Shown here piece after piece: positions 1 through 8,504 of a DNA stretch of 11,777 nucleotides; the first letter of the stretch is position 1; every line of letters begins with the position of its first letter. A program made the position numbers and the translations under genes. The notes beneath the pieces were generated by a model. It did not search any database and was not told where the DNA came from. It worked only from the letters and a program-made list of their open reading frames with translations. The stretch lies in assembly GCA_903970295.1 (NCBI GenBank), contig CAJCHQ010000238.1, positions 1-11,777 of the forward strand, given 5' to 3'. Origin of the DNA: Bryobacterales bacterium. Lineage in GTDB: Bacteria > Cyanobacteriota > Vampirovibrionia > Obscuribacterales > Obscuribacteraceae.

Positions 1-34
1 CGATCTCATATCGCTGCAACAAGGCGGCCGGCTG

Positions 35-1174
35 GTGGCAGTCGCTCTGCCCCCAGCATCATCATTGCCAGCCCATGAAGAAAAGCCGAGCCACAGAAGC
101 GAATCGGTCGTCATTCGCATCTTGCTTGGTCTAATCGCTGCGCTTCTCGTTCTCCTGTTTATTTTTTGGCAGAACAGCAAATTCTACCCAGGTGTCGATA
201 AGAAACCGGAGGCTGCCATTGCAACTAAAGCAATGGCCGTTGAAGCTGAAGTTGCTCCAGAATTTAAGTGGTATTACGACACTGGCGCTCTCACTAAGAG
301 AAACGAAGAATGGCGTGATGCTCAGTATTCTGAAAAGTTCTCTACGATTTGCCGCGACCCAGCGGGTCGAAGAGTGCGTATTTTTCAATTTCCGAACGAA
401 TTTTCAGTGGGCAATATTCGACTTGGTCCGCAAAAATCCTTGCCGGCTCGGGGTGATGTTTTGATTCCGGGTTGGCAGCCGATTCGTTTTGAACCGAGTT
501 ATCAATGTTGCGACCGACCCAAGATCTTTGAAAGATTTCGACGAGATGAAATCGACTCGGTTGTGTTTGACTCAGTCGAAACTGCCAGCGATGCGACGCT
601 TTCATATCTGAACAATTGGACCGAGCTCAAAGAATTGAGCTGTGAGAAGACAACCATCTCTGATAAGGGTTTGAATGAACTGACAAATGTGCCCAAATTG
701 ACTTTTTTGAGGGTCACTTATAGCTCCTGCGATGGCGCTGGTTTAGCTCGCCTCAAATGTTTGAAACAGCTGCAAAGGTTGCATGCCGCAGCGATTAGGC
801 ATCCTGGCAAAATCATCGACGCTTTGAAAGGGTCGACTGAGCTGAAAGTCTTAAAGCTGTGGGATACCGGAATGACTGATGATGATTTGAAAAACATCGG
901 CAACGTCAAATATCTGGGCGAGCTTTTTATCGGCGTTAACAAGCAAGTTACAGACCGTGGCGTGGAATACATATCGGCATTGCCGAATGTAGAATATCTA
1001 GAATTGCAGGGCTGCGGAATCACTGCCAACTGCATCAAATCGCTGAAAAAGATGCCCCTGCTTAAACGAATCAAGATTAGTGGCGACACCTTCACCGACG
1101 AACAAGTCAAAGAAATCAAGCGTGAATTGAAGCTTGACGACATCTTTGTCGATCGCCATCCAACCATTGATTAG
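35..1174 (+). CDS. Membrane-anchored leucine-rich-repeat protein, possibly 5'-partial
   Basis: Seen: a short N-terminal segment, one strongly hydrophobic helix at about residues 25-45, then a soluble region. From about residue 190 to the end there are four to six leucine-rich repeats of about 24 residues, with the pattern LxxLxxxxTxISDxGLxxL; examples are 'LKELSCEKTTISDKGLNEL' and 'LKVLKLWDTGMTDDDLKNI'. The topology predicts an anchored protein whose repeat domain faces the periplasm. Known: such repeats in bacteria serve protein-protein binding; no catalytic motif is seen, so the partner and function are unknown. Start: GTG at 35 has a weak AAGG at 21-24, but the frame stays open to base 2, so the true start may lie outside the window. 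The next in-frame region begins directly with the membrane helix. The stop TAG (1172-1174) overlaps the ribosome-binding site of the next gene, linking it to the DUF885 peptidase. The class call is fairly sure; the function is not. Confidence 0.8.
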   Translation: MAVALPPASSLPAHEEKPSHRSESVVIRILLGLIAALLVLLFIFWQNSKFYPGVDKKPEAAIATKAMAVEAEVAPEFKWYYDTGALTKRNEEWRDAQYSEKFSTICRDPAGRRVRIFQFPNEFSVGNIRLGPQKSLPARGDVLIPGWQPIRFEPSYQCCDRPKIFERFRRDEIDSVVFDSVETASDATLSYLNNWTELKELSCEKTTISDKGLNELTNVPKLTFLRVTYSSCDGAGLARLKCLKQLQRLHAAAIRHPGKIIDALKGSTELKVLKLWDTGMTDDDLKNIGNVKYLGELFIGVNKQVTDRGVEYISALPNVEYLELQGCGITANCIKSLKKMPLLKRIKISGDTFTDEQVKEIKRELKLDDIFVDRHPTID

Positions 1175-1178
1175 GAGG
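1173..1178 (+). promoter_or_regulatory. Shine-Dalgarno overlapping the upstream stop codon
   Basis: The sequence TAGGAGGAACATTGTTG places a full AGGAGG at 1173-1178, sharing two bases with the TAG stop of the LRR gene. No ATG follows. Two adjacent in-frame TTG codons lie at 1183 (4-base spacing) and 1186 (7-base spacing). The spacing favours TTG 1186 slightly; the difference is one residue. The arrangement implies translational coupling of the two genes (inference). Confidence 0.75.
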
Positions 1179-1182
1179 AACA

Positions 1183-3054
1183 TTGTTGCAAAAACGTGCG
1201 TTCGGACACAGGTCTCGAGCGTTGTTGTTCGCCCTCGTTTTAGCACTTTTATTGCTCAGATCGGCACCGGCAGATGCAATTGATGCCAGTGCGGAAAAGC
1301 CGGCCGTTCCCGACATTGGCTCACCGGTCGATAAATTTGCCGAGTTAAGCGACAAATTTATGAAGCAGTCGCTGGCTCTGTCACCAAGCACCGCTTCACA
1401 AGCCGGATATCACAAACATTTGGACGAAAAAACCGGTAAAACTATCGAACTCGACGCTATTCTCGATGACGTCAGTTTGTCAGCCGTAGAACATCAACGG
1501 GCCTTTTTCTTAGCCTGGCAAGAGCGATTTCACACGCAAACGCCTGTTCACTCATTAGCGCCTCAAGACGCAGCCGACTGGCATTTGATCGACGATCAGA
1601 TCGCTTTAGCTTTATTCGATATCGACCAGGTTCAGAGCTATCACCACAATCCCTTGGCCCCAGTCGAACTAATTGGAGGCTCACTTTTTCAACCGCTAAC
1701 AGCTGATTACGCCGATAAGGAAGTACGTGTCGGTCACGTGCTTGCCAGAATCAGCCAGATCCCTCGTTTCCTGTCTCAAGTGGAAGAATGTCTGACTGAC
1801 TCCGATCCAGTTTTTATCAAAGGAGCAATCGAGGCCAACGCAGGCAACATCGATTTGATCGAACACACGGTACTGGAAGAAATTCCTGCTGGCTCGAAAC
1901 TGAAGCACGAATACGAGCAAGTGGCGCCGCCAGCGATTGCCTCCTTGCAGGCTTTTTCTAAATGGTTGCAAGATGACTTAGCCAAAAAACCAGCATCTAA
2001 AAGCTGGCGCCTGGGCGGGAAATTCTATGCCCGTAAATTTGCTCTGGTCATGGAAACGAATTTGACACCGGAGCAAGTCTTGGCTGACGCTGAAGCGGAG
2101 CTTTTGTCGGTGCGCAGTGAAATGCTTACTCTGGCATTGCCGTTGCACAAACAAATGTACCCGGGGCACGACGAACACGACAATCTCAGTAACCGTGACC
2201 GCGAAAATTTGATTGTCGGCGAAGTGTTGAAAAAAATATCCGACGACCATCCTGCGCGCGAACATTTGCAGCAGGCAATCGAAGCTGATCTGGAGATGAT
2301 CAAAGAATTCATACGCACCAAGAATATTGTTTCGCTGACGACGCGTCAAAATTTGAAAGTGTTACCAACTCCGCCATTTATGCGAGCCAGTTACTCAGTC
2401 GCTGGCTTTCACAGCGCTCCTCCGCTCGAGCCTCAGGCTGAGGCTCAATATTGGGTGACACCGATCGACAAATCGGCTTCGGCCGACAAAGCCGAATCAA
2501 AACTACGCGAGTACAATAATTTCGCTCTGAAATGGTTGACTATTCACGAGGCGCTGCCTGGACATTACATTCAGTTTGAGCACTTGAATAATATCCAACC
2601 CGAGCGTCGCCGTCTTGTGCGCTCACTCTACGGCAACGGTGCTTACATCGAAGGCTGGGCCGAATACATTGCTCAAGTCATGATGGATCAAGGGTTTCTG
2701 GATCACGATCCGCGCTTTCGTCTGGTTATGCGCAAAATTCGCTTGCGCGTGATCGGTAACGCCATTCTCGACATCAAAATGCAAACAATGAATATGACGG
2801 ACGAGCAAGCGATGGATTTGTTAACCAAGACCGCCTTTCAGACCGAGGCTGAAGCTGAAGGCAAGCTACATCGAGCCAAGCTCACTGCCACTCAACTGCC
2901 TACTTATTATGTCGGTTTGCGTGAATGGATTTCTTTCAGAAAAAAATATGAAGCTGGTCTTGGTCCTAAATTTGATCTGCTCAAATTTCACGATCTAGCT
3001 TTAGATCAAGGACCTTTGCCAGTCCCTATAGTCGAGCGTTTGCTTTTGCCCTGA
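1183..3054 (+). CDS. Secreted DUF885-family zinc metallopeptidase
   Basis: Seen: residues 1-32 form a Sec signal peptide, with a basic N-region, a leucine-rich core and a probable cleavage after 'ADA' at residue 32. The mature protein is about 590 residues, the usual length for DUF885. The signature metal site is intact: HEALPGH at residues 455-461 (H455, E456, H461), followed by 'YIEGWAEY' with E490 and E494 about 30 residues on. This is the HExxxH plus downstream acidic-residue arrangement of the family. Known: DUF885 proteins are predicted periplasmic or lipoprotein-type zinc peptidases related to the gluzincins; substrates are mostly unknown. Inference: it hydrolyses peptides in the periplasm, possibly feeding peptide or amino-acid uptake. 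It starts at a TTG behind a strong Shine-Dalgarno and is coupled to the LRR gene upstream. Its 3' end faces the GlnX-like gene with only 9 bases between the stops and no recognisable terminator. Confidence 0.9.
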   Translation: MLQKRAFGHRSRALLFALVLALLLLRSAPADAIDASAEKPAVPDIGSPVDKFAELSDKFMKQSLALSPSTASQAGYHKHLDEKTGKTIELDAILDDVSLSAVEHQRAFFLAWQERFHTQTPVHSLAPQDAADWHLIDDQIALALFDIDQVQSYHHNPLAPVELIGGSLFQPLTADYADKEVRVGHVLARISQIPRFLSQVEECLTDSDPVFIKGAIEANAGNIDLIEHTVLEEIPAGSKLKHEYEQVAPPAIASLQAFSKWLQDDLAKKPASKSWRLGGKFYARKFALVMETNLTPEQVLADAEAELLSVRSEMLTLALPLHKQMYPGHDEHDNLSNRDRENLIVGEVLKKISDDHPAREHLQQAIEADLEMIKEFIRTKNIVSLTTRQNLKVLPTPPFMRASYSVAGFHSAPPLEPQAEAQYWVTPIDKSASADKAESKLREYNNFALKWLTIHEALPGHYIQFEHLNNIQPERRRLVRSLYGNGAYIEGWAEYIAQVMMDQGFLDHDPRFRLVMRKIRLRVIGNAILDIKMQTMNMTDEQAMDLLTKTAFQTEAEAEGKLHRAKLTATQLPTYYVGLREWISFRKKYEAGLGPKFDLLKFHDLALDQGPLPVPIVERLLLP

Positions 3055-3063
3055 CAGGCACCG

Positions 3064-4497
3064 TTAGTGGCGCTTATGAGTATATAGCCTTGTCTCGTAT
3101 TCAGCTAGGCGGGGGCTCAGCCCGATGTAGGTGGACAAGATCACAACTAGCGACACAAACAGTGCCATTACCACTAGACCGTCGAGAGCATGAACCGCTT
3201 CTTTGACTGCGATTTGTAACTGGCTCTGATTGATTTTCAATGTTCTGCCTAATGCGTCATCAAATTTGCTGAATTTGAAATTGCTACCAAACGGATCGTA
3301 ACCCAGCGCCAGTTTCATGGCGCCGACGTGATCGCCTGACTTTTCTAGATGGCGGATCTTATTGTCGACGGCACAATAATCAGCGAAAGCTTGCAACGTT
3401 TCCAGGGCTGCTTCGTGCTCGCCGGGAAACCTGATGTTACTGAGCTCGTCTGCCAGTGACCCGGTAAAACCAGGCAAAGTCCCTTTCTCATTATTCTCGG
3501 CTTGTTTTTTTGCGGCTGCGATTGTTTCTCCAAAGTCGTGACCGCTTTCGAAGTTGGCGACGGTTGCGTTTTTGTCCTGGAAGTATTTCTCGTGCTCGGC
3601 AGCCCGAGCACGATCCAGCAACCAGCGGCTTTCTGAGGCATTGGCATCATAAGAATTGGCCCGAGCATCAAGCAAGGCGACGACAGAGTTATAGGCGTCT
3701 TCTTTGGCTATCGTCAGGTCGCGACTGCTTGTCGCCAGTGTCGACGAGAGATGCTGCAAGAAAACTCCAGTGCAGGCAAGAGCGACTAACAGAGGGACGT
3801 TCAAGCGGCGATGGAAGCGCAAGCTGACATACACATGCGTGTAGAAAAGCAAGCTGAACAAAATTATTCCCATGACCAGGACGAAGCCACGAGACATCGC
3901 TGAGGCGCCTTTCTCATGTGTGTAAGTAGTCTCCAAAACGTCAGCATTGGCTTTGTTGAGCGCATCGGCGTTGGGTATTATTGACTTTTGCAAGGTTGTC
4001 AACGCTTCCCGATATTTGCTCAGGGCCTCTTCATTTTTGCCTTCATTGTGCAAATCCCGCGCCGCTTGCGCTTGCATGACGAATTGTCCGAGAGCGATGC
4101 TGATGTTCTCGATCGGCGTCACTTCGCTGTTTCCATAGGTGACATTTCTGGCCGCGGCGATCAATTGTTTGCAGCTGTCTGTGCGCGAAACCTCGAAGCT
4201 ATCGAGCATCTCCTGAGATTCTCTTTGACCAGGCGTATAAAGTAATTCGTCGGCTAGATCGGCATCCATACTGAGTGCGGCAATTTTGATTTGATGGGCT
4301 GCCACTACTGATGGTGCAGCGTCGGCTCCTACTGTCTCGACTGCGTGTTCATGCTGATCGATGGTGATCATTGCGGCAAAGAAAAAAACTATCGTACAGA
4401 GCCAGAGTCCTGCCAACAAGAGCCAGAGGCGTCTCGGTGTGACGTCTTGCAATGTCGTCTGCACTGCCTTTTTAAGCGGTGCCATTAATGTCGCCAT
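3064..4497 (-). CDS. GlnX-like four-helix membrane sensor
   Basis: Seen: four hydrophobic helices at about residues 24-46, 203-225, 232-250 and 437-459. They leave two long, mostly helical regions of about 155 and 185 residues on the outer side, with short cytoplasmic ends and a short cytoplasmic turn rich in Arg/His between helices 2 and 3. The first outer region has the chemoreceptor four-helix-bundle look, including 'IIPNADALNKAN'. The tail after helix 4 reads 'GLSPRLAEYETR'. Known: actinobacterial GlnX is a four-helix membrane protein with such sensory bundles that signals amino-acid availability to protein kinase G. The features match from memory; no alignment was run. Context: it follows the PknG-derived gene by 47 bases, which strengthens the call. 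Start: ATG 4497 with AGGAGA at 4507-4502, 4 bases away; a second in-frame ATG is at 4485. No HAMP, kinase or output domain is present, so output should go through a partner. Alternative: a generic methyl-accepting-type sensor of other function. Confidence 0.7.
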   Translation of the reverse strand: MATLMAPLKKAVQTTLQDVTPRRLWLLLAGLWLCTIVFFFAAMITIDQHEHAVETVGADAAPSVVAAHQIKIAALSMDADLADELLYTPGQRESQEMLDSFEVSRTDSCKQLIAAARNVTYGNSEVTPIENISIALGQFVMQAQAARDLHNEGKNEEALSKYREALTTLQKSIIPNADALNKANADVLETTYTHEKGASAMSRGFVLVMGIILFSLLFYTHVYVSLRFHRRLNVPLLVALACTGVFLQHLSSTLATSSRDLTIAKEDAYNSVVALLDARANSYDANASESRWLLDRARAAEHEKYFQDKNATVANFESGHDFGETIAAAKKQAENNEKGTLPGFTGSLADELSNIRFPGEHEAALETLQAFADYCAVDNKIRHLEKSGDHVGAMKLALGYDPFGSNFKFSKFDDALGRTLKINQSQLQIAVKEAVHALDGLVVMALFVSLVVILSTYIGLSPRLAEYETRLYTHKRH

Positions 4498-4544
4498 CGA
4501 ATCTCCTGCTTCAGTCTGAATTTAATTGGGCTGCTCATTTGCGT

Positions 4545-5057
4545 TCAAAACCAGGTGGTGTTGCGAATGCGATTGGCTTCATCGATTAATGTCACTCGCT
4601 CTTCGACGCTGTCGGCAAAGTGAGCGCAGTTTCGTAATGCTTCTTCGGCTGTCTCTCTGAGGGCGCTCTCTCGCAAGGGAATGCCCAGGATCATAACGCT
4701 TTCATCAGGTTCGATCTGTCTGGTTTCGAGCTGGTGTATGGCGGCCAAAAGCAGATCTGTTTGAGCCCGCCAGGCCGAATAATCGTCGGCGACAATGTCT
4801 TGCAAGCTGCTTGATGCCTGGATCAGTTCTTCCTTACTCGGTTTGAGCTCTTTAGATTGAAGCAGGACGCGCATCGACTTAGTCACCAATTGGGGGTTGG
4901 CGACACTTACCGACTTGGCGCTCACGCCAGGCTGCGTGGCGGCATTGGCATCCGTCGATTTTTCCTTACCGACTGCGCTATCACTGCCGCAGATCTGACA
5001 ATGACCGTCCTGGATTTGCCCATCACAGCCGTGTTTCTGACACTGCCTCGTTTCCAT
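4545..5057 (-). CDS. Kinase-less PknG-like protein (zinc ribbon plus PknG C-terminus)
   Basis: Seen: a four-cysteine zinc-ribbon at the N-terminus, C6-x4-C11-x8-C20-x2-C23, in the context 'GCDGQIQDGHCQICG'. A Ser/Ala/Thr-rich linker follows at about residues 26-55, then a helical region to residue 170. Known, compared from memory: many PknG-type kinases open with a 'GC.G.I.DG.C..CG' ribbon, and mycobacterial PknG ends in a TPR domain whose last residues include 'ILGFPF', 'LRSLARVA' and 'TLVDMANKVRPTSTF'. Here the matching stretch is 'ILGIPL' (123-128), 'LRNCAHFA' (141-148) and 'TLIDEANRIRNTTWF' (156-170), in the same order and ending at the same point. The whole kinase domain and most of the TPR array are absent; no glycine-rich loop, catalytic Lys, HRD or DFG is present. 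The reading frame is intact and ATG 5057 has AGGAG at 5070-5066, 8 bases upstream, so this is a gene, not debris. Inferred role: cytoplasmic adaptor to the adjacent GlnX-like protein. Confidence 0.8.
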   Translation of the reverse strand: METRQCQKHGCDGQIQDGHCQICGSDSAVGKEKSTDANAATQPGVSAKSVSVANPQLVTKSMRVLLQSKELKPSKEELIQASSSLQDIVADDYSAWRAQTDLLLAAIHQLETRQIEPDESVMILGIPLRESALRETAEEALRNCAHFADSVEERVTLIDEANRIRNTTWF

Positions 5058-5095
5058 CTATTGAGCTCCTGCGGAATTCATGTTGCTTTGCCTGG

Positions 5096-7039
5096 CTACC
5101 CGACGTGCACTAAAGGTCTTCTGCGATCATCAATTTCGACACCACGTAAAATTTCGCGGGTAACCGCTGCCGAATCACCTTCGCCTAGAAAAATGTATTT
5201 CAAAGTGTGGGCGATCGGATGACCCTCCGACCAGCTGAAATAAACGTGCGGCACTTGCCCTGTGCGATTGCGGATCTCGAGCAAGATGGCGGCAATCGCA
5301 TTGGGAATGGCGAGACTATTGCAGCGCATAATTTTGAAGCCGTTTTCCTCATGCCCGGTCACTTCCAAAAGTTCGTCGAAGAATTCGGACGAATCTGATA
5401 GTTCCACTTCTAAAAAAATGAAATCGCCTTCTTCTTCTTGAATGCTGTGAACACGCCGCGATCTCATTTCCTTTTGTTTGAAATCCATCATGCCGTGACG
5501 ATGGGGCAATAAACGCACTGCTCCCCAATGATTATTGAGAGCAAAATCGATGAATTCCAGCGCTTTTTCATCCATGTGCACTTTTTCGATACGCAATTCG
5601 GTCGAGCGGATTGCCCGGGATAAAACCGATGCCACCAGAATTGCGGCAATGAAGAAAAGGGCGATGTGCACACCTTCGGGACGTTCTGACATATTGGCAA
5701 AGGCGGTGTAAACGAAGATGAAACTGACGATCACAAAAAATGCACGCAACCTAGGGGCAGTGCGCCAAATCGTAATCGTGGCAGCAATTGCGGCAGAGGT
5801 GATCAAAACCAGTACGCCCGTAGCGTAGGCTGCAGCCTGAGCGTCGACATCGGCCTTGAACATGATTGTGACGCCCACGGCAACCGACGTAAAAAAAACG
5901 ACCAGCGGGCGAATCGCGGCCGACCAGCTGGGTGCCATGCCGTAACGCGGCAAATATTTGGGCACGAGGCTGAGCAAACCGGCGATCGCCGAGGCTCCAG
6001 CGAACCAGAGAATGAGAATGGTGCTGAAATCGTATATGGTGCCAAAAATGTCGCCCAAATGAGTGTGAGCCAGATAGGCAAGAGCTCTGCCGTTAGCCGC
6101 GCCGCCTTCCTGAAACAGTGGGGCTGGTATCAACAATGTCGTGACGATCGAACTTGTCACCAGAAATACGCTCATGATCAATCCCGCGCAGATAAGCAGT
6201 TTTCTGGCATTGCGTATGCGCCCTGTTGGTGCCTCCAGCGTATCGGTATCGTCGCCTTTGACCAGTGGCATCACTGCCACTCCGGTTTCGAAACCGGAAA
6301 GTCCGAGTGCCAATTTCGGAAAGAGAAGCATGGCCACCCCGAACATCATGAAGGGAGACTGATATTCTTTGACCAGGTGAGTTTGCCAATTGACGATCAA
6401 ATTCGGACTAATAGTCAATTGCCACAGACCGTTGGCAAGGATGACCGCGCTCAAACCGAGATAAACCCAGACGATGACAAATGACAAACCAATTGCTTCT
6501 CGGAAGCCTTTGAGAAAAAGACCACCCAGAAGCGCCAGCAAGACCAGAGTGACCTCCACCCGGTGAGCGTGCCAGGATTGAGGCATGATTGGGTTTTCAA
6601 CGATATGAGCCGTGGCATCCGCCGCAGACAGCGTGATCGTGATGATGAAAGCGGTTGCGGCAAAACCAAGCAGAAATAGGACCAGAGTTTTGCCTTGCCA
6701 GCCGGGCAACATTTTTTCCAGCATGGCCACACTGCCCTGACCATTGGGACTTTCTCTGGCCACTATGCAATAAACGGGCAGGGCTCCAAAAAGTGTGACT
6801 AAAACCAGGATCAAAGTGGCGACGGGCGAAAGCGACGCCGCAGCCAAGAAGGCTATGCCAGGCTGATATCCCAGCGTAGAGAAGTAATCGACACCGGTCA
6901 GGCACATCACGCGCCACCAGGCGTCGGTGTGCTGCACTTCTGTTTCGCCAGGCTTGCTGCCGGCAAAGAACCAGTCTTTAAAGCCGGGCTTAAACTCGTC
7001 GTGCTGGTTGTCCAATTCTGGGACAGTCGAAGTTGTCAT
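5096..7039 (-). CDS. APC-superfamily permease with C-terminal soluble domain
   Basis: Seen: about 12 hydrophobic helices followed by a hydrophilic tail of about 150 residues. Near the first helix it carries '[19 protein letters not shown]', then '[12 protein letters not shown]' and '[18 protein letters not shown]'. These are hallmarks of a permease family common in actinobacteria and annotated there as amino-acid transporters. Known: APC proteins are proton- or sodium-coupled importers; related KUP/KimA branches carry potassium. The substrate cannot be read from sequence, and an amino acid is the usual guess. The tail contains no domain I recognise. Start: ATG 7039 is chosen because it begins a typical cytoplasmic N-terminus; an in-frame TTG at 7078 would add 13 residues. 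Neither has a good ribosome-binding site. The gene ends 38 bases before the PknG-like gene, on the same strand, and probably shares its transcript. If the pair downstream senses amino acids, this transporter is a plausible target or partner. Confidence 0.85.
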   Translation of the reverse strand: MTTSTVPELDNQHDEFKPGFKDWFFAGSKPGETEVQHTDAWWRVMCLTGVDYFSTLGYQPGIAFLAAASLSPVATLILVLVTLFGALPVYCIVARESPNGQGSVAMLEKMLPGWQGKTLVLFLLGFAATAFIITITLSAADATAHIVENPIMPQSWHAHRVEVTLVLLALLGGLFLKGFREAIGLSFVIVWVYLGLSAVILANGLWQLTISPNLIVNWQTHLVKEYQSPFMMFGVAMLLFPKLALGLSGFETGVAVMPLVKGDDTDTLEAPTGRIRNARKLLICAGLIMSVFLVTSSIVTTLLIPAPLFQEGGAANGRALAYLAHTHLGDIFGTIYDFSTILILWFAGASAIAGLLSLVPKYLPRYGMAPSWSAAIRPLVVFFTSVAVGVTIMFKADVDAQAAAYATGVLVLITSAAIAATITIWRTAPRLRAFFVIVSFIFVYTAFANMSERPEGVHIALFFIAAILVASVLSRAIRSTELRIEKVHMDEKALEFIDFALNNHWGAVRLLPHRHGMMDFKQKEMRSRRVHSIQEEEGDFIFLEVELSDSSEFFDELLEVTGHEENGFKIMRCNSLAIPNAIAAILLEIRNRTGQVPHVYFSWSEGHPIAHTLKYIFLGEGDSAAVTREILRGVEIDDRRRPLVHVG

Positions 7040-7154
7040 ATTCGATTTTTCAAAAACACGCCGCCGACCGTACAGCAATGTACCACCAGCTTCGGTTCAA
7101 TAAGTTGTTTGCCCTCAAAATTGTCCTTTAATTGACACTAGCGCGGGTTCTCGA

Positions 7155-8504
7155 TTACTCGGCTGATTGCCACCAGGCTGACTTGTTCCACTGTCCGGCC
7201 GCAACTGCCTTGTCTACTTTTAGCTCGACGTCTTTCTGAGCCATACGACGCGCTCGCTCATAATTTTCTCTGGTTGCCACTACATCAGGGTGCTCTTGAC
7301 CGAGTAGCTTTTCTCTGGTAGCGAGAACTTGTTGGTAGAGGATCGCCGCTTCGATGTGCTTGCCCTGGCGCTCACATACAAGAGCCAGATTACAGGCAGC
7401 CAGAGAAACATCGGGATGATTTAGACCAAGAACATTTTCCGATATTTGCAAAATGCGCTTGCACAGTGGTTCAGCTTTATCATATTTGAGTTGTTGCCAG
7501 TAGACTTCAGCCAGATTTTCTAGCGTGGCGCTCAAGCGTGGATCGTCGATTTTGAAATCTTTGGCTTCTTCCAATGCCGCTGACCACATAGCTTGAGCGA
7601 CGAAATAATTTTCTTCGGCGATGGCTTTGGCGCCTGCCTGGCGAAACTTTTCCCAGTCGGCTCCGTATTTAGCCCGGCTTTCTCGAACAAGACCTTCCAT
7701 GGCCGATGCATCCGCTTGCCGAGATAGCTTTCGCAGAGCTTTGGCATACCAATTGGCGATGTCGGCGACACGCGGATGCAAGGGATCCATCGCTGTCTGC
7801 CGGATCGCTATCGCTCGCTTGAAGAGCGGGTCGGCATCTTCGTAGCGCTCCATGAAAAAATAGACTCTGGCCAGATTTTTCAGATCGGTTGAAACGCTTA
7901 GATGCTCGCTGCCGTAAATGCTTTCTTTCAAAGCTAAGGCTTCGACCAATAAGGGCTCCATCTCGGTCACTAGCTTTCTGCGGCTGTAGAGGTCAGCCAG
8001 TTTAGTCAAGGCTTTAGCGAGGGCCAGGCTCGCTGGCGACGAGACGCGCAGTGCCGCAACATCTCCGGCCGCGTGCAAAATGGCACTATCGAGGGCGAGC
8101 GTGCGAGTGTCTGCAGGCGGCACCGGCGGAAACTCAGACACCGCTTTACGCGGGGCCTCTGGGCGGGGTTCGACCAGGGCTGAGGCAGGTTCTACATACG
8201 CCGGGAAATAATCATTACTGACTGTGAGACTGGGCGAGCCACCGTTTTGTATTGCTTTCTTGGCGGTCGCTCGCAGGTGCTCCAATTGTTTGCGGGTTTC
8301 AGCGGCTCCGGTTTCATTGCCTATGCTGTTCTGAATTGCGATTGCCCGTTTGTAAAGCTGCTCGGCGTGCTCGAATTGGCGGTATTCCGCATAAATTTTT
8401 GCTAGCCGGCAAAGCACTTCAGCCGCCTGTGCACTGCCTGGACCATGGTTTTTTTCCTGCAGTTTGAGCAGGGTTTCTAATTCAGTGATCGTCTCGGTCT
8501 GCAA
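7155..8504 (-). CDS. Kinesin-light-chain-type tetratricopeptide repeat protein
   Basis: Seen: 449 residues, no signal peptide or membrane helix, so probably cytoplasmic. TPRs of the 42-residue kinesin-light-chain type lie at about residues 25-65, 160-265 and 300-415. The clearest is 'LENLAEVYWQQLKYDKAEP', followed by 'LGLNHPDV' and 'LGQEHPDV' repeat junctions. A proline-rich linker (about 86-135) separates the first repeat from the rest. Known: these repeats form a superhelical scaffold for protein binding; no enzymatic motif is present. Start: TTG 8504, immediately preceded by an in-frame TAA (8507-8505), so no upstream start is possible. The next candidate, GTG at residue 30, would cut into the first repeat. 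There is no Shine-Dalgarno, which suggests leaderless or weak initiation. The permease gene begins 115 bases downstream (76 to its alternative TTG), so the TPR gene may or may not belong to the same operon. Confidence 0.85.
   Translation of the reverse strand: MQTETITELETLLKLQEKNHGPGSAQAAEVLCRLAKIYAEYRQFEHAEQLYKRAIAIQNSIGNETGAAETRKQLEHLRATAKKAIQNGGSPSLTVSNDYFPAYVEPASALVEPRPEAPRKAVSEFPPVPPADTRTLALDSAILHAAGDVAALRVSSPASLALAKALTKLADLYSRRKLVTEMEPLLVEALALKESIYGSEHLSVSTDLKNLARVYFFMERYEDADPLFKRAIAIRQTAMDPLHPRVADIANWYAKALRKLSRQADASAMEGLVRESRAKYGADWEKFRQAGAKAIAEENYFVAQAMWSAALEEAKDFKIDDPRLSATLENLAEVYWQQLKYDKAEPLCKRILQISENVLGLNHPDVSLAACNLALVCERQGKHIEAAILYQQVLATREKLLGQEHPDVVATRENYERARRMAQKDVELKVDKAVAAGQWNKSAWWQSAE

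Noticed and set aside
1978..2349. A 123-codon antisense ORF within the DUF885 gene.
   Set aside because: It is a shadow of a strongly supported coding frame with intact active-site motifs, and shows no features of its own.
2473..2495. A 7-bp inverted repeat TCGGCTT/AAGCCGA with a 9-base loop.
   Set aside because: It lies wholly inside the DUF885 coding region in a stretch of Ala/Ser/Asp/Lys codons, has no T tract, and is best explained by codon content.
4545..5057. The idea that the PknG-like gene is a pseudogene remnant.
   Set aside because: Both termini are conserved, the frame is uninterrupted, the linker is natural in composition and the ribosome-binding site is good. Decay would be expected to break at least one of these.
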